NCBI GenBank assembly: GCA_038503075.1
Contig: JBCAML010000010.1
Span: 1,674,001-1,738,000 of the forward strand
Length of the DNA: 64,000 nucleotides
Direction of reading: 5' to 3'
From: Gyromitra esculenta
Lineage: Eukaryota > Ascomycota > Pezizomycetes > Pezizales > Discinaceae
The notes under the pieces were generated by a model. That model was not told the origin of the DNA and ran no database searches. It saw only the letters and a list, made by a program, of their open reading frames with translations. A program made the position numbers and the translations under genes. Positions 22,494-35,403 of the stretch are shown one piece after another (positions within the stretch are counted from its first letter, which is position 1; every line of letters begins with the position of its first letter).

Positions 22494-25400
22494 ATCCTTT
22501 TAACTTTCTATTCCTGGATCTTGATTTAGTAATTCATATCAAGATAAATACATGTAGGCATGCAGGTTAACGAGTCTCTTGCGAATTGCGGAACTCTAGC
22601 TTAGATCACCCGGCTAGAGAGGCGGCTTGTCGAGTGATGGTTCGGGGTCGTCCAAGGCACCATCAGCCGGATGGTATGGTGGTCATTGAAATTGATAACC
22701 TACACAAGCGTTACTGAAGCCGAAGGAAATTAAACACAGCAGCTGGTCTCTCGACCTGGCCTGCACACTGACTGGGAATCAGGCTGCCCTCTAAGTTTGC
22801 GTTTGAAGGTGGAACTACGCGACGTGTCATTTGTAAGGATTAAATCAAGTGTAGAGGTTTAATTTGTCTTCTCTATATAAGCTTTAGTCAAACATACCCT
22901 CTGATACTAATTTGCCTCACTCTTTCCATCAGAAGAATTATTAGCCTTTCGAGTTGTGGATCACACCTCCCCGTCCGACACAAATGCCCTACCTAATTTG
23001 TGAAGCTCCCTTAGCAGGGCGGTTGACTCTAGAAGCACCCGCATTTGTCTATGGCCGTTCTACTTAGAGCTCGTTTACATCCTAGCGATACGACAATGAG
23101 TTCTGTTTCGCTTCAATTTTGCGGTTACTGCCAGCAACTGGAATTAGCAAAACCGATTCTTTTCTTCTACATCTTTTACACCGCTGTGGATAGCACTGAC
23201 TGGGTTAGAGCAAATGGTGTCAGTAGAAAACAAGACTTACTCGGTTCCGTGTTTGTGCGATGATTCTAGGCCTTATATCCTCGAATACTAACAATTACAC
23301 TCCCCTGACTACATTTTATGGGCGCCTGCGTCTACATTACCTACATTGCCCATCGGAAGCCGCCAGCCATTAGAGCTGCTTGCGGGTATGCTCGACCGAG
23401 TACTATATTGGCTCTTCAAACCCATTCAATTCAGGGGAACCGGGTACAATGTTGTGCGACGGGTATGCAGTATGCTTCTATGAGTGGTAGACCGTTAAGT
23501 TCGATAACTCTCTACCGCGGCGCATCTGAGTGCATATACAGGTAGAAGTACTCCTGCCGCAGTGACACAGTTCCAACGCAATCGCTTTTTCAGTGAAGCT
23601 ATACGAAACACAGTATACGCAGTATAAGCACCCTGAGTAACAAACGTACGGTCACGGTGCGGCTGACTCCTGGCAACTATGAGGCTCATGTAAATTTTCC
23701 TCCAGCGTTCGCCGACAGAGTATAACGCGGCTTTTTACGGCGCCAGATGTTCCTGGAGTATCTTCCCAACTTTTGACACCATGGTGTTGTCTAGAATCAT
23801 CTTCTCAGCCTTCTGCACCATGGCATTTTCTGGCATACCGTTAACGGGATCGAACGGCCCTCCCGCATGGTTTTCCATTCCGGCGCTGCGCCTTGCACGG
23901 AACTCTCTTTCTTACGGATCGTCATCAGAGATTGTTATAACGTAAGGTATTTACTGGCTCCGTAGCGACACAGATTGTAAACTGGTATAGGTTGCGCCAG
24001 GACCGATATTGGCTTTTGTATCTCGCCTTCGTGTAGCTCGGTACGCATTGTAACTTTCCCTGACTCTTCGTTCAACAACGATGCTGCGTAATCTGTAAAA
24101 TAGCAACACATTTCTAGAGATTCTGTATTTCTCCTCTGAAACCTTGCCGAGAGACAGTCACTAATACCACCACGGCAACAAGACTTAAGCAGACCGCCGT
24201 CACGACTTGGGTTAAAGGAAGTATGGAGCTAAAGCCCTTCCAGATGTGAGACCCCTGTTAGAGCTACTGCCATCACCCCGTTGCTTGTTTTTCAACGATT
24301 GCACTCTTTCCTGCAGTGTCGTGACGACGTAGTCGTATGTTCGCATGCCTTCAGGCTAGTAGGTGGCATGTTTGAACAAGCATCCTGGGAGTAAGGGTAA
24401 TATAGCGATGAGCGATATCATAAGCCTCTGATATCCAACAATATAGGGCTTGCAGTCTAACTCTTTGCGCGAATTCTTGAATAAGACAACGTAGTTGTTA
24501 GGCTGGTATCAGAGGTAAGGGCGTGCATTTTATTAAATCGATGCATCACCGCGATTTGACCAGCCTCAGCGTCAGCGGTACTTAGTTTGCGTCAGCGTTC
24601 TCCACAGAGAGATCAAAAGAATCATTGGTGTAGCATACACAGGTGAGGTTGATTTGAAGAGGCTCGTGAGGCTGCGATATCTTTGAATAAGCTGCAGTTT
24701 CTAGTTTTAGCACTCGGGACTACGGCAGGACGTGCCCTAGTGCACTTCCTTCCTTTTCTATCCACGCTTTCTTCAGAGACTATCCGTCGTAACAGGTAGC
24801 GAACGGAGTCCCAGCTAAATTCAAATTGACGCCATGCAGTAGCATTGTCAGTAATGTAGCTTGCAGTCTTAGCTACTAGAAGGGAGACGCTGGAGTATCT
24901 GGGGCGGTAGTATATTGAGGCTCTTTGGAGAGCTAGTCTGGGATCTGTCTCACTCGTCATCTATGTGAATATATGTATGTTTACATGTAATCCTCTCATA
25001 TTCTCTTGCTTCCTTGCTTCCTCTCTTCTTTATACAAAATCTTATCGATTATCATCTCGTTACCACGCGTTCCACGGTTAGAACTAGTATGTTAATACAC
25101 TCTGCTGTTGAGTAGAGGGGATCTGGGATGTGGAGCGAGACAGAGAGAATAAAGCCATGTGGATCTGCGTATTTTCCAAAACAACACTCACCAGTCAACG
25201 TACTCTTCTCCATGATTTAATATCTATTAACAGCACTTGAGACAGCATTTCATAGCTCGATGGGTCTGTAACAGCGTCAAATTTAAGCATCTAGCTAAAA
25301 TATGCTTATGGACATCATTTTCTGCGAGACGTGGCCTGATTGTAAGAAGTGCGAGGTCTTTCATGAATTCAACGCAGAAATGCCACCAGACAAGGCCACG

Positions 25401-26558
25401 GCCGTGTATGGGCACAAAAAATAGATGCCGCTTATTGCGATTGATTGTCCTTGGAGCTGCCCTTACATTTGGGTAGTTTAGCATGGCTAATGTTAATGTT
25501 AATGTAGTGCAACAACGGGCTGTGAGAGCTAATTTCGGTACGTCACCTTTTCCGGAAACCTTCGAGGAAGATATCACTGCCTCCTGTAGTCCCACTACAT
25601 TGCCTGGATGATAGTCGTCTCGCTCCCTACGCGGTGATCCTAGAGGTTTTATATTCTTTGGTCAAGGAAGGGGGGGCATCGCTGAGGCTCCGTTGGCCGT
25701 CGTGTCGCTTCGAATGGTCACTTCTATCCGCCAAAGTTACGGCACTGATTCAGATGCATTATGATGAAATGCCTCGGGTTATTGCGTGACGCCGGAATTT
25801 ACACCAAACAGGTTTTCCTTTTTCTTTTAACACTGTAAGTATCACGGTAGGAGCTTCAGTTCTCGGCCAAGAATAGGGTCTTGAGGACACTTCCTCTTGT
25901 CTTGTGATGAATCTTGTATTATTCGAAGCTCGCTACTAATTACATGTATTTGACATCCGTATGCGTGACGCATCTGAAGTAATATTCACTATAATTCATA
26001 TTTCTTTCAATGTCATTCAGACCAAGGATATCCGAGTTTTCTCAATACCAAGACAGAATATGTCGCGACTGAGAAAGTAGATGGAAGGGCTCTCCGATCG
26101 TCAGCTTTGTGCATGCATCATATCACATCTCTTGAGGTTTATCCGCATTTATCAGTAGCCCTGGTTCCTTCCTGTTTATGTTTCTGGTAAGGGCGAGTAC
26201 AGACGGTATAAGGTCACGCAGCGGCCCACAGGCTAGACTTGCTGGCCGTATAACTGAAGTTTAAATTAATACATACACGTATACGTATGTAGCCGCCTGA
26301 GGTGATGTTAAATGTTTCTTGAGCACTACTCGTGTGCAGCGAGCAAAGCCATCAAATCTCATTTCTTTATAGATACGCGATATGCAATATACATGTAATT
26401 AACCACCACTCTGTTTCATTTTACAATGCAGTTGCATACATGTACTTAGGTGTGTACGTGGCTGACGTAGAATAACATCACGTAATCGCGCCAAGACAAT
26501 CTAACCTAGTTTGATGGACCCATCGCTCAAATGCCCCGATGGACAAACCAACACATCA
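22494..26558. other. Intergenic, no gene seen
   Basis: About 4 kb with only short frames. The longest pair (25227-25595, minus, and its plus-strand shadow) has no recognisable domain. Confidence 0.45.
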
Positions 26559-26659
26559 GGGTACATAGTTAAGTGGTATAATACCTCGACATCCTCTGAA
26601 TAAGCTGCTGGTCAGCACTCGGGATGTCAGGAGTGCTGAGTTCAATTCTCAGAGTATCC
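26559..26659 (+). repeat. tRNA-like element, copy 4
   Basis: This 101-nt copy is closest to copy 3, with the same GGGTACA/AGTATCC ends, a T-arm CTGAG-TTCAATT-CTCAG, and shared flanking words on both sides (CCAACACAT upstream, CCTTTTA downstream). The inner stem CCT-GACATC pairs with GATGTC-AGG, an extended helix that no normal anticodon arm has. Confidence 0.7.
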
Positions 26660-28690
26660 CTTCCTTTTAGTTTTTGCCCACATTAGTTGGTAGATCTATT
26701 TTATTTCCCCTCAGCCGTCTCCCGAAGCCTCTTTCATGAAGCTATGCTCAAAAGCAGTGCATGCCCAGTTAGCGAGACATTCTACCAACAGTACTCCGCG
26801 CCAGCAGTCCTCCGTAATGGGGACGCATTTTTTTGATGCTGTTTCAGCACACGTCTCTTGTAACTAAACTCTCCGTCGCATTCACCCCGAACAAACCACT
26901 ACCACCCCCTCACCTCAGCTAGAGGCTGAGGCGCGCAGGTCGCAACCCAGTTGGTCCGCCATTAACTAACAGCTCACACTCCCTCAAATAGTGTGATCCA
27001 CAGTCCACTTGAACACTCTACACGCCCTTCGAGCGAGTGCAGGACAAATGGTTTGGGCGTCACCACCAACTAGTTTGCTGTGAATCTTTTCAAGTAGGAT
27101 TTTAACGCCAAAGAATCAACAAGCTACGGTCTGCTCGGGTAGTTAGACTGTAGGTGGCTCGTAGGTCTCTAAAAAAACCCCTTAAGGTTAGGAATATACT
27201 TTTCCTTCGGAAAATGGACATGCAATGGGAGTCGCCAACGAGTTGATCTAGTGTGGATTGCGCGCGTCGCTCCCTCACGCGTAGCTTCTAGTTTATAGAA
27301 GGACTCGCGGACAGTAATTTTTTTTAGTCAAAATTAATATGCCCCGGGATCATGATACATTTTCTTTGCCGTCTTGATACCAGCTTCCCATAAGTACTTT
27401 GCTTGGAATGGAGGAGACTGGCGTGCTGACAACATGTTCAGACTGCTATTCCGACATACCGCTAGCCAACCGGTCAATTCACTCTCACTGCGCAGCAAAG
27501 CTATAATTTTAGTTCCGCATGGTGCTGCTTGCCGTGTCATTAGTTAGGTAATGTCTGGCTCGATTTGTACGAATTCAAGAATAGGAAATTCATAAACATA
27601 CCCCTCTGGATATATGATATACGTGCATGGTCTTGGCGTGATTCTTGCCAAGCCTCCTTACAAACTCTGTCCGTGAGACTCTTAGACGACAAATTAAACC
27701 TCTATCTACACATGCTTAGCAATCCATTAACGACAAAGAAGTGGAGTCAGCACAGTATCCCAAGGCCGAGCAATGTGAGTAGAAAACATACTTCGACAAA
27801 TCGCTACTAAGTGCCTAGACGCGAGCTCGGGGAGCTTATAATTGTGGAATTCTTTGGTATGCACAAGCATACGAGATAACCAACTCTCGCAGACGCCCCT
27901 TAGGTTATTTCCTAAGCTAATCTTGCCCAGTTTCCGGTTCTTTGCAGAAAATAGTAGTGGGAGCTCTGTCCTATGTTCGACTCGTCCGGCGTAGCCACTC
28001 GGTACTTTCGATTCAGGGAGCAGCTTTGCTACCTTTCGTGATGAGCCGATGAAGTGTGAAAGCATATAATTGATGTTGTATAGAAATGCCTTGGAGCAAG
28101 AAAGAAGATATATATCGATGTTTCTCATGACTGGTGCCTTGCCCTTAGCTTCTGAATCAACCGGCGATATGGTGTACCTCGGAGCGCTTGGACTTGAATT
28201 CGGATACTTGGAGAAACAGCTATCGGATCTTCTGAAAAAGATAAGTCTCAAGATATATTGAGATCCTCATAGAACCGGCGTATATAGCCCGATCTACGAT
28301 ACAGCATTTTAAGTTTATATAATAGGAAGCCAATTTCAAAAGGTGGGAATCACACATTTCTTATATTCTCAGATCCCGAAACATCTGTATGCGAGCAGTA
28401 GAACCTGCCCCCGAGCAGCTGCTCTTTAGGGACCCGCTGGCCTTACGCTGTTTCCAGCGGCGGGACCTTGTGGTATAATGTATTTCAATTCAGGATACGA
28501 TTGTTTACCATCCCTTCATCACCAAAACCTCACCCAACTTAATGCTTGTTAATCCCTTGATTGGAATACTACACATATTTTACTCTGCATTTAGATTGTG
28601 TGGTAAGCAGCGATCATGAAACATGTCAAGGGAAAACGGCATCGTGCTCGAACAAAGCATAAATGATCCGATGGATTAGGAAAGGCATGC
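26660..28690. other. Intergenic, no supported gene
   Basis: A 174-codon frame on the minus strand (27727-28251) and a 63-codon frame on the plus strand (28070-28261) overlap. Neither has a domain, splice context or start context that decides between them, so I call neither. Confidence 0.35.
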
Positions 28691-28793
28691 GGATACGTAG
28701 TTTAGTGGTATAATACCTTGTGATCTTCTAAATACGCTATTAACGCAGAACTCGAGATTTCAGGAGGTCCTGAGTTCGAATCTCAGCGCATCC
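28691..28793 (+). repeat. tRNA-like element, copy 5
   Basis: A 103-nt copy with GGATACG/CGCATCC ends (one mismatch), the A-box-like TAGTTTAGTGG and the T-arm CTGAG-TTCGAAT-CTCAG. The paired change in both arms (GGG/CCC to GGA/TCC) keeps the stem, but the anticodon-region stem is no better than in the other copies. Confidence 0.7.
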
Positions 28794-29703
28794 ATCGATT
28801 TCTTTTGTCTTTGGAGTTCTTCGAAAATGTGATGCTATTTTCCTCTACAGTTATTTTTATCGTGGTATAAGCAGATTACAGCACGTAATGTACGTGGGCA
28901 AGATCAAAAGATTACTTGGATTTATTCAATCGCTGTAACCCACTCGTTTTTTCTTGCTTTACGGCGTTTGCTTGCCGTGCCGGCTTAAGTTTTCAAGGGG
29001 AACATTCTTTGTAATAAATTACCCAGAGACTCACGCATATCTCCGTAAATAAGTACATGTAGTTGTTATATTAGCATCTCGGATGAGGCAATGTATTTAT
29101 ACTCGTCTTGTTGTTCAAACCAAAGTGAGGTACCATTGTATACGGTGAATAAGCCGATGGGCTTAAAACAAAGTGGAGGAAAAGAACATACCAAAAATTA
29201 ACAGCACCTTCCCGTTTAAGCATAGGCTACCATTCTTTTGTGTGTTCTTTTCCTTCACCTTGTATCAAGCCCATGGCGAGCGATCCTAAACAGGGTAATT
29301 CAAAGGAAAAGTGAGAATTTTCTGAATCGAAACTTCCGGTACGACTGGTATTCTAAAACATTTAATTTTTACATAGCTAATTTTCCCTATCTGCAAATTA
29401 ACCTTGGACTGTAATTCTATTGAATATACTGGTGGTTTCTGGCGCTTGATGCCATTTCTCGTGACGACGGCGCAAATGAGCCGCATACAGGTTTGACTCG
29501 CACTAGCTAAGTACAAGCGCAGCGGCCTCCCACTTTCTCGCTATTTCTGAAGACAGAAATACCAGCGAGGCATGCTCCACCAACACAAACTACAATTTTA
29601 AAGAATGTTAGCATACCAACTTATCTTTCGATATCTAAATTAGATCCACCCATCAATATTTTGCTAATTGAACCAAGTTGCTCAAGCACAGCGCAGAACT
29701 ACC

Positions 29704-30132
29704 ATGGATCGGATCACCATCGCTCGTCCTGAAGGGTCGTTCGGAGATTTTGGAATAAATCTCTCACCACCGGATACCATCCCTCTGGCCGAACTCGCTC
29801 ACGACAGAGGCCCTGCTGCAGATCCACTTAGTTGGGACTATATCGCATCTTGGGTTGACGAAGTAAATCGACACCTGCATCCGAATCTTAAAGAAAGCGA
29901 CGGCATCATCACGAAATGGAAAGCCAAGAGGAATACAAAATCCAATATGTATTTCAGCGATGCGCAAATCCAGTGGCTTACGGAGTATTACGGGACACAC
30001 CATCCTATGGCTGATCATAACGGTGACTGGTTGCTGGCTGCATACCGGTTTAATATCCAGTTTGGGGGTGATCGATCGAAGCAGGATATACGGCTTAAGA
30101 TGCGGAGTGTTGTTGGTGCAAACGCTGCGTGA
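29704..30132 (+). CDS. Small Myb/SANT-like DNA-binding protein
   Basis: 142 aa. The start is the ATG at 29704 in good context (CTACCATGG); the frame upstream has only non-ATG starts. The N-terminal 75 residues are acidic to neutral with no known domain. Residues of about 80-140 (YFSDAQIQWLTEYYG ... DWLLAAYRFNIQFG ... RSKQDIRLKMRSVVG) have the spacing of a Myb/SANT-like helix-turn-helix: a Trp in helix 1, a Trp in helix 2, an aromatic-rich linker and a basic third helix. The same pattern is in the protein starting at 31820, so the two are probably paralogues from a local duplication. The expected role is DNA binding; targets are unknown. Only one Myb-like unit is present. Confidence 0.65.
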   Translation: MDRITIARPEGSFGDFGINLSPPDTIPLAELAHDRGPAADPLSWDYIASWVDEVNRHLHPNLKESDGIITKWKAKRNTKSNMYFSDAQIQWLTEYYGTHHPMADHNGDWLLAAYRFNIQFGGDRSKQDIRLKMRSVVGANAA

Positions 30133-30716
30133 GCGCTGGGATTGGAGTTGGTGGGTTTATTGTTTAGGATGCTTGGTGTTTGTTACTACACTCGCACTTG
30201 GTTAACCTGCTGACCTTTAGTGATTAGTCCCAATCGTATTGAAGTAGCAGTAATCAACTGTAAGCGATAAGGTCTTCCGAGTCTTTAGGCGGGGTTACCA
30301 AGATATTTATATCATTGGCGGGAAAAGTCTGCGGTGTTGGTGAGATCGAATATTAAGCTACTGGGTGAAAGAACAGGTCTAACGAACTGGTGGTGCTTGA
30401 GCCAACCATGTCAGTGTATCTATACATGTAACCTCAGACTTAATCTACGATAACACCTATTGTTGATTTTGGAAGCACTCATATGCCGTCTCTTCATGGA
30501 AAGATTTCGCTTACTTCATTCGCTATCTTCTCCCAAGATTTCGGGAAACGGATTATTTCTTGGGATTCCGATCGAAGGTTTTGTGATTGTAGGTTGAACT
30601 GACAGCTATATGGACTTTACTCATTCTGTTTGAGGATTCAATGTTGATCATATCATTGATTTCGATTCTTAAACAGGACCAGAATTGTAGTTTCCGCAGA
30701 CCAGTTATAGCAATTC

Positions 30717-31196
30717 TATGGTGCAAGTCGTCCTAGATGTGGATCAATAAAATTGGCATGTGGAATGCCTTTGTCTTATCATGTATGTCAAGTTTTAATC
30801 TATGTATGTCAAACTCTAGGCTGCTTTTCTTCAGAACTCTTCAACCTGAATATATTTACCACTAGTGTTTCTCAAGGGATATCCCCGTATATTTAAAATT
30901 CCTATCAGTGTAAGTACTTAATTTAGCCACTAAATGTAAAAATTTAGAATAATATCCCTTGCGTATATTTGATCATGATTAGGGTGGCTGTCAGAACGCT
31001 CCGCTTTCCCATTTTCACAGCCAAAAATAAGGTTTTATTCCACAGTAACCGCTGGCTCCAGCACCTTGTAAAAGCTTCAAGTTTCTTATTTATATAACAC
31101 TAGAATTCTAAAGTTTTTTTGAGTGGATAGGCTGGCTGTGGATGTTTGAATAGCGGCCTAAAATCGAGTCACACACGTAAGCAGACATGCACCATA
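30717..31196. mobile_element. 480-bp MITE, copy 1 (Tc1/mariner-like ends)
   Basis: The element is bounded by TA and has short imperfect terminal inverted repeats (TGGTGCAAGTC and its counterpart TGGTGCATGTC). It has no coding capacity. A second copy of exactly the same 480-bp length, in the same orientation, is at 57113-57592; differences are mostly transitions. TA duplication, small size and TIRs fit a non-autonomous Tc1/mariner-type element. It lies between the two Myb-like genes. Confidence 0.75.
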
Positions 31197-31819
31197 TTTC
31201 CATTGAGGATCTAGGGCAATCGTGGTAGGCTCACAAGATACACGTACAATAAGCAAAGAATATGTATCCAGATTCGGCAATGCGTATGAAGATAAGCCAC
31301 TTAGGTTTCAAGCCTCCTTCCAAACACCATCAAAAAGGTAACGCATCCCATAATTCTGAGATGTGGCTGTGTTTCATCCAGTGACAATGTTAGCTTTGCA
31401 AATTACATGTAGCTACGATCTAAGGTAGCAACCTAAGGCAATAGAATTATATTTCACAAGTTTAAACCGGATATAGCGTGATTGACTGTAATATGAGGGA
31501 TGGTAGATCCACGATCAGCCTAACCCAGCCATAGTAAGTGGCTGCTTGAGAGTAAGTCCTGAAACTGAGAACAAGGCTTCGTAAAGCAAATACTATTGAC
31601 TCCTACCAAACCCACCAGCCAAATAGTATTAATCTATGTTAGACTGCGCTGGCGGCAGATCTGTATCTACTTCCGGATGATTATCGTCGATCTCAGCTTG
31701 CTGGCAGTCAGTCAGCTACCCGGCCTTTGAATCTAGTATATGACGACCTATTTTAATCCAAATCTGCTGCTGGTAAGAACAATTCACCCCACTATACACA
31801 TCGTGATCCACCGCCCAAC

Positions 31820-33124
31820 ATGATGAACAGCAACCCCCCTTCCTTCTCCATCCTGACAAACACCCAAATGAATACGTCTGGATTCTCCCTTGCGTCCACA
31901 AGAATCATGTCATCAGCCTCCGAGCATCCCACAGAGATCGACTCTTTTGATTCTCAGTTTCCGCCTGCCTATCCGCCTGCCATATGGCAAGCCTGCAACA
32001 ACCCTAATTCCGCCTACGAAGGTCCCTCCGAGAGTAGTTCTGGCATCAGTACACCTCGCGAGGCAGTTACTGTCTATGGGACCCCGACGGATTCGTCGTA
32101 CACCGAACTACCCACCGAAGTAGACATCTTCGAAGACCACCCACAATCCGCATATAGCTTTTCACCGGCACAGGCCCAATCAAGCGAGAGGCAATCCACC
32201 GAACTTAGCCAGCACTGCACCGCCGTCAGACAGTTATTCGCACAGTCCGCTTCTAGAAATTCGTCTTACACCGAACTACTCACCGAAGTGGACATCTTCG
32301 AAAACCACCCGCAACCCGCATACAGTTGTGCGCCGGCAGAGGCCCAGTCCAGCACAAGGCGATCCACCGAACCTAGCCAGCACTGCACAGCCGCTCAACT
32401 TTTATGCTCCCAATCCGCGACTGGAGGCAGCGTATCCAAAGCCATAACTATCTCCACTGATACAACTGCTGTCGAAAAGCTCCCGCCGCAATCCCAATTT
32501 CCATCCTTCATAAACACATTCAAGTGTCGTCATTCGAACGTTGTGACATCGCCAAAGAAGGTGCAGCAGATGCGCAAGCGACCCTATAGCAAGGCGGAAA
32601 CAGATTGGATTGTGGAGTACCAGAAACAGATGGGCAAGACCTGCAGGAAAGGGAAAACGGAGAACTGGCTTCAATGCGCGAAGGACTTCAAATCAAACTT
32701 TGGTGTCGAGCGGACTTCGAAGGCTCTCAGGCATCGCTATCGTAATCATATCATGAATCTGAGGCGGAGACAGACCAATCATGGCAGCCCCAGTGGAACT
32801 TGGGAACAGAATAACAATCACGATGAGATAGCACTGGTAAAGCCCGGTAAAATCAGCTGCAGAAGGTGTTTGGCACAGCCTATTCTATCCGCCGAAGAAC
32901 AGATGGAAGAAAGTCTGGAAAGATATTGGAAGTTTGGCGATATGGACACAGGTTTCTTTCAGGAGGCTGATGCATCACCGGGCTATGCGAGGTATCGAGA
33001 AGGGGTGCTAGATGGTAGAATTATCGAATGGGCTCTACAAAAGCAACGCGTCGACGAAGCTTTCGAGGAAAAGAAGGCGCGGCTCTCTCGCGAGAATATT
33101 GCAAGCAGAAGCAGATGGAGCTGA
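31820..33124 (+). CDS. Myb/SANT-like DNA-binding protein with tandem 56-aa repeats
   Basis: 434 aa from ATGATG at 31820. The N-terminal half is Ser/Thr/Pro-rich. It contains a near-exact tandem duplication of 56 aa (about residues 92-147 and 148-203; 168 bp at DNA level) with the core SSYTEL-TEVDIFE--P--AYS, and a weaker earlier copy (PTEIDSFDSQFPPAY, about residues 37-51). Residues of about 253-315 (RPYSKAETDWIVEY ... ENWLQCAKDFKSNFG ... RTSKALRHRYRNHI) form a Myb/SANT-like domain closely matching the spacing of the protein at 29704. The C-terminus is charged, with a CRRC segment and a likely coiled coil. The domain suggests a transcription or chromatin factor; the repeat region could be an activation or interaction segment, which is inference. 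Confidence 0.75.
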   Translation: MMNSNPPSFSILTNTQMNTSGFSLASTRIMSSASEHPTEIDSFDSQFPPAYPPAIWQACNNPNSAYEGPSESSSGISTPREAVTVYGTPTDSSYTELPTEVDIFEDHPQSAYSFSPAQAQSSERQSTELSQHCTAVRQLFAQSASRNSSYTELLTEVDIFENHPQPAYSCAPAEAQSSTRRSTEPSQHCTAAQLLCSQSATGGSVSKAITISTDTTAVEKLPPQSQFPSFINTFKCRHSNVVTSPKKVQQMRKRPYSKAETDWIVEYQKQMGKTCRKGKTENWLQCAKDFKSNFGVERTSKALRHRYRNHIMNLRRRQTNHGSPSGTWEQNNNHDEIALVKPGKISCRRCLAQPILSAEEQMEESLERYWKFGDMDTGFFQEADASPGYARYREGVLDGRIIEWALQKQRVDEAFEEKKARLSRENIASRSRWS

Positions 33125-33881
33125 GTAGGCAGGTGGATAGAAAGTGTAGTGCATAAAGAAAAACGAGGTATACTTACATGAAACTTATAAGTATATTTTT
33201 CCCGGCTTACCTCCTCACGATCGCTATTTGCGACTATGTACCTTAAAATTTAATTCGAAAATGTACTTTCTTTTACGTTGCTCTTGTTTTCGCGGACATT
33301 ACAAAACCGAATATCTAGCAAACTCTCAAATACCATATGCCAATTCTCGCAGTTAGGAGCCTTGTTCATCTAAGGCCGCCTAAGTGTGACTTCAAGAAAT
33401 ACCCGAGGGCGGAAATTAGGAAGACATTCATGTAGTCTAAAGCACACAAGCGCCTCGGTGGCGAGCTCATTCACACCCCAATTACTTCAAGCCAAGTACA
33501 AGAAGCTAGACATAAAACTTCTTCACAGCTCCCACACAGATATACACACGGGGGCTTGCCTCCAAATTCTTTAACACGATCACCTCACATCGGACAGAGA
33601 GATCCAACCTGTATATGAGATGTTTGATATCTTAAGCGACACGAGAATCATTGCCCTAGCTTTCTCACGCTCCTGTTATGATCGTTCGCTAGTTTCATGC
33701 GCTGTTACCCCACAAGCAGTCGGTTCCTCGTGATCCATGACTAGGAGACTTACTTTGCTTCTAAAGAGCAGGAATAGAAAGGCCGTCGTGATTGATATTT
33801 AACATCGCACATCCAGCAGTGCATACAAGTCAATGAGGAGACAGAAACTGTGTTGGCGAAACACGTGACTCAAAAGTGTAT

Positions 33882-34019
33882 GCGAGGTCAAGTAGCGCAG
33901 AACATCGTGTTGGGTACATACGACTCTGGTATCCATGCTGGCGCACCTTGTGTTATCTGAGCTATAGGTAGGAGGTTCACCTCCACCCAGACGCAGTATT
34001 CTTTTTGCGTTTTTTTTTT
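33882..34019 (+). repeat. Short repeat family 2, copy 1, ending in a T-run
   Basis: The core shared with the copies at 35.4 and 35.9 kb is ACATACGACTCTGGTATCCA, then TGCTGGCGCACC and a hairpin GGAGG-TTCA-CCTCC containing a B-box-like GGTTCACCTCC. It ends ACGCAGTATT followed by T-runs of 5 and 10, as for a Pol III transcript. The start also resembles copies 2 and 3 (CAAGT--C-CAGAACAT). Confidence 0.65.
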
Positions 34020-35403
34020 GAGGATATAGTCGGACTAATTCGTTTTTACTTAAATGTAAGCTTATTACTGTAGCAGACAATTACTCTTAATTTAAATGAT
34101 TGATGTTAATTTAGATGAAGATTGTCAGTTTTGCTAGAGAGTGGGAGTTGCTATTTTCTTATCTTGATATATTGGACGTGTGGGTAGGCTTAGGTGTATT
34201 CGCATAAGGGATCGAGTTTATGCAACTCTGGCAGCCGAACTAGTAGACCTTGTTCTATGGCTTATTCTTTCCTCGTCCGCACGTTCACAGTAAATTTCTT
34301 CGGCAACTGCCGGCATTGCCTGATGCCCAACCTTGCGTGCCAGTCTGTGTACGTAATATATATCCTTCACAATGTGTCAGCAAGGAGTGAGCACTTCGGT
34401 GCAAAAGCTACAGGGTGCAAATTAGGATGGTACTACTACCTCGTTCTTAGACGATACAGTAATAAAATGAAATCTCGCGAAAAGCTGTACTGCGCACAAC
34501 CAACCGGACCCCGCATCAATCGAGCTTATCTAAAGCGATTTAAAGATAGTGGGCAAGATTCGCCCTCTTTTTCATACTGCATATATGCACGTATATAGAT
34601 ATGCTCGGGCACTCCAAGACCAAGGAAATGAATTAGAAATAAGAAAACTGGCAGTACTTTCTCGATGTTGCTAAACTAGATGACTTTTTCCACTTCTACC
34701 TCCAGTATGCTAGATATACGATTCTATTAGAATAAGACTCCCGTGTCTATCATGTGATCGGCGAAGAAATTCCCCGATGCGGATAACCGTTTTTTCCGGC
34801 TCTGATAAACTGCTGTGCTTATAGCGATAGAATATCGTACTAGGGAGAATGTGTGATGGTCCAAAGAACTACGGTGGATCTTTTCCCAAATATGAGTATT
34901 GGGAATAGCCCAGTGCATTGTCAATTTATACTGCTACTTCTCTCATACCAGCTATCCTGTCTATCTCTTGTGTATCCTACTATTTTCCTAGATTCTATAT
35001 TTCCCCAGTGAGTGAGCTCGAGCCTCGCGGCTCCGCAGCCAAGATTCAGAACCCATGAAGCACCTACCACGCACTTCCCAACGTGCGGGCAAGGAACGAT
35101 GGAGCTCGACTAGGCTGGAAAGCTAGCAAGAAAGAGTGACATCCATGTCTTCTCAGTGCAGGCTTAGATATCTTATAACGTCGTTGTTCTATTCTAGAGA
35201 GCACATGACTGGATAGCTGCTCCTAGTGCTGACTAAACTCGCTTTAAGCCGCACTAAAAAAGCGACACGGAAGACGGTCACGAAACTGCTTGTATTCTAG
35301 AGGTTATTGCGATTGCTACGCTGCTGAGAAATGATATATTGTATTAGATCATACTAAGACATTTAATTTAGATTAACTTTTGATTTATATTTAAATATCT
35401 TCC

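Noticed and set aside
25227..25595. 122-codon minus-strand frame
   Set aside because: No recognisable domain and no start or splice support; a plus-strand frame overlaps it.
27727..28251. 174-codon minus-strand frame and an overlapping plus-strand frame
   Set aside because: No domain, no start or splice context, and the two strands compete equally.
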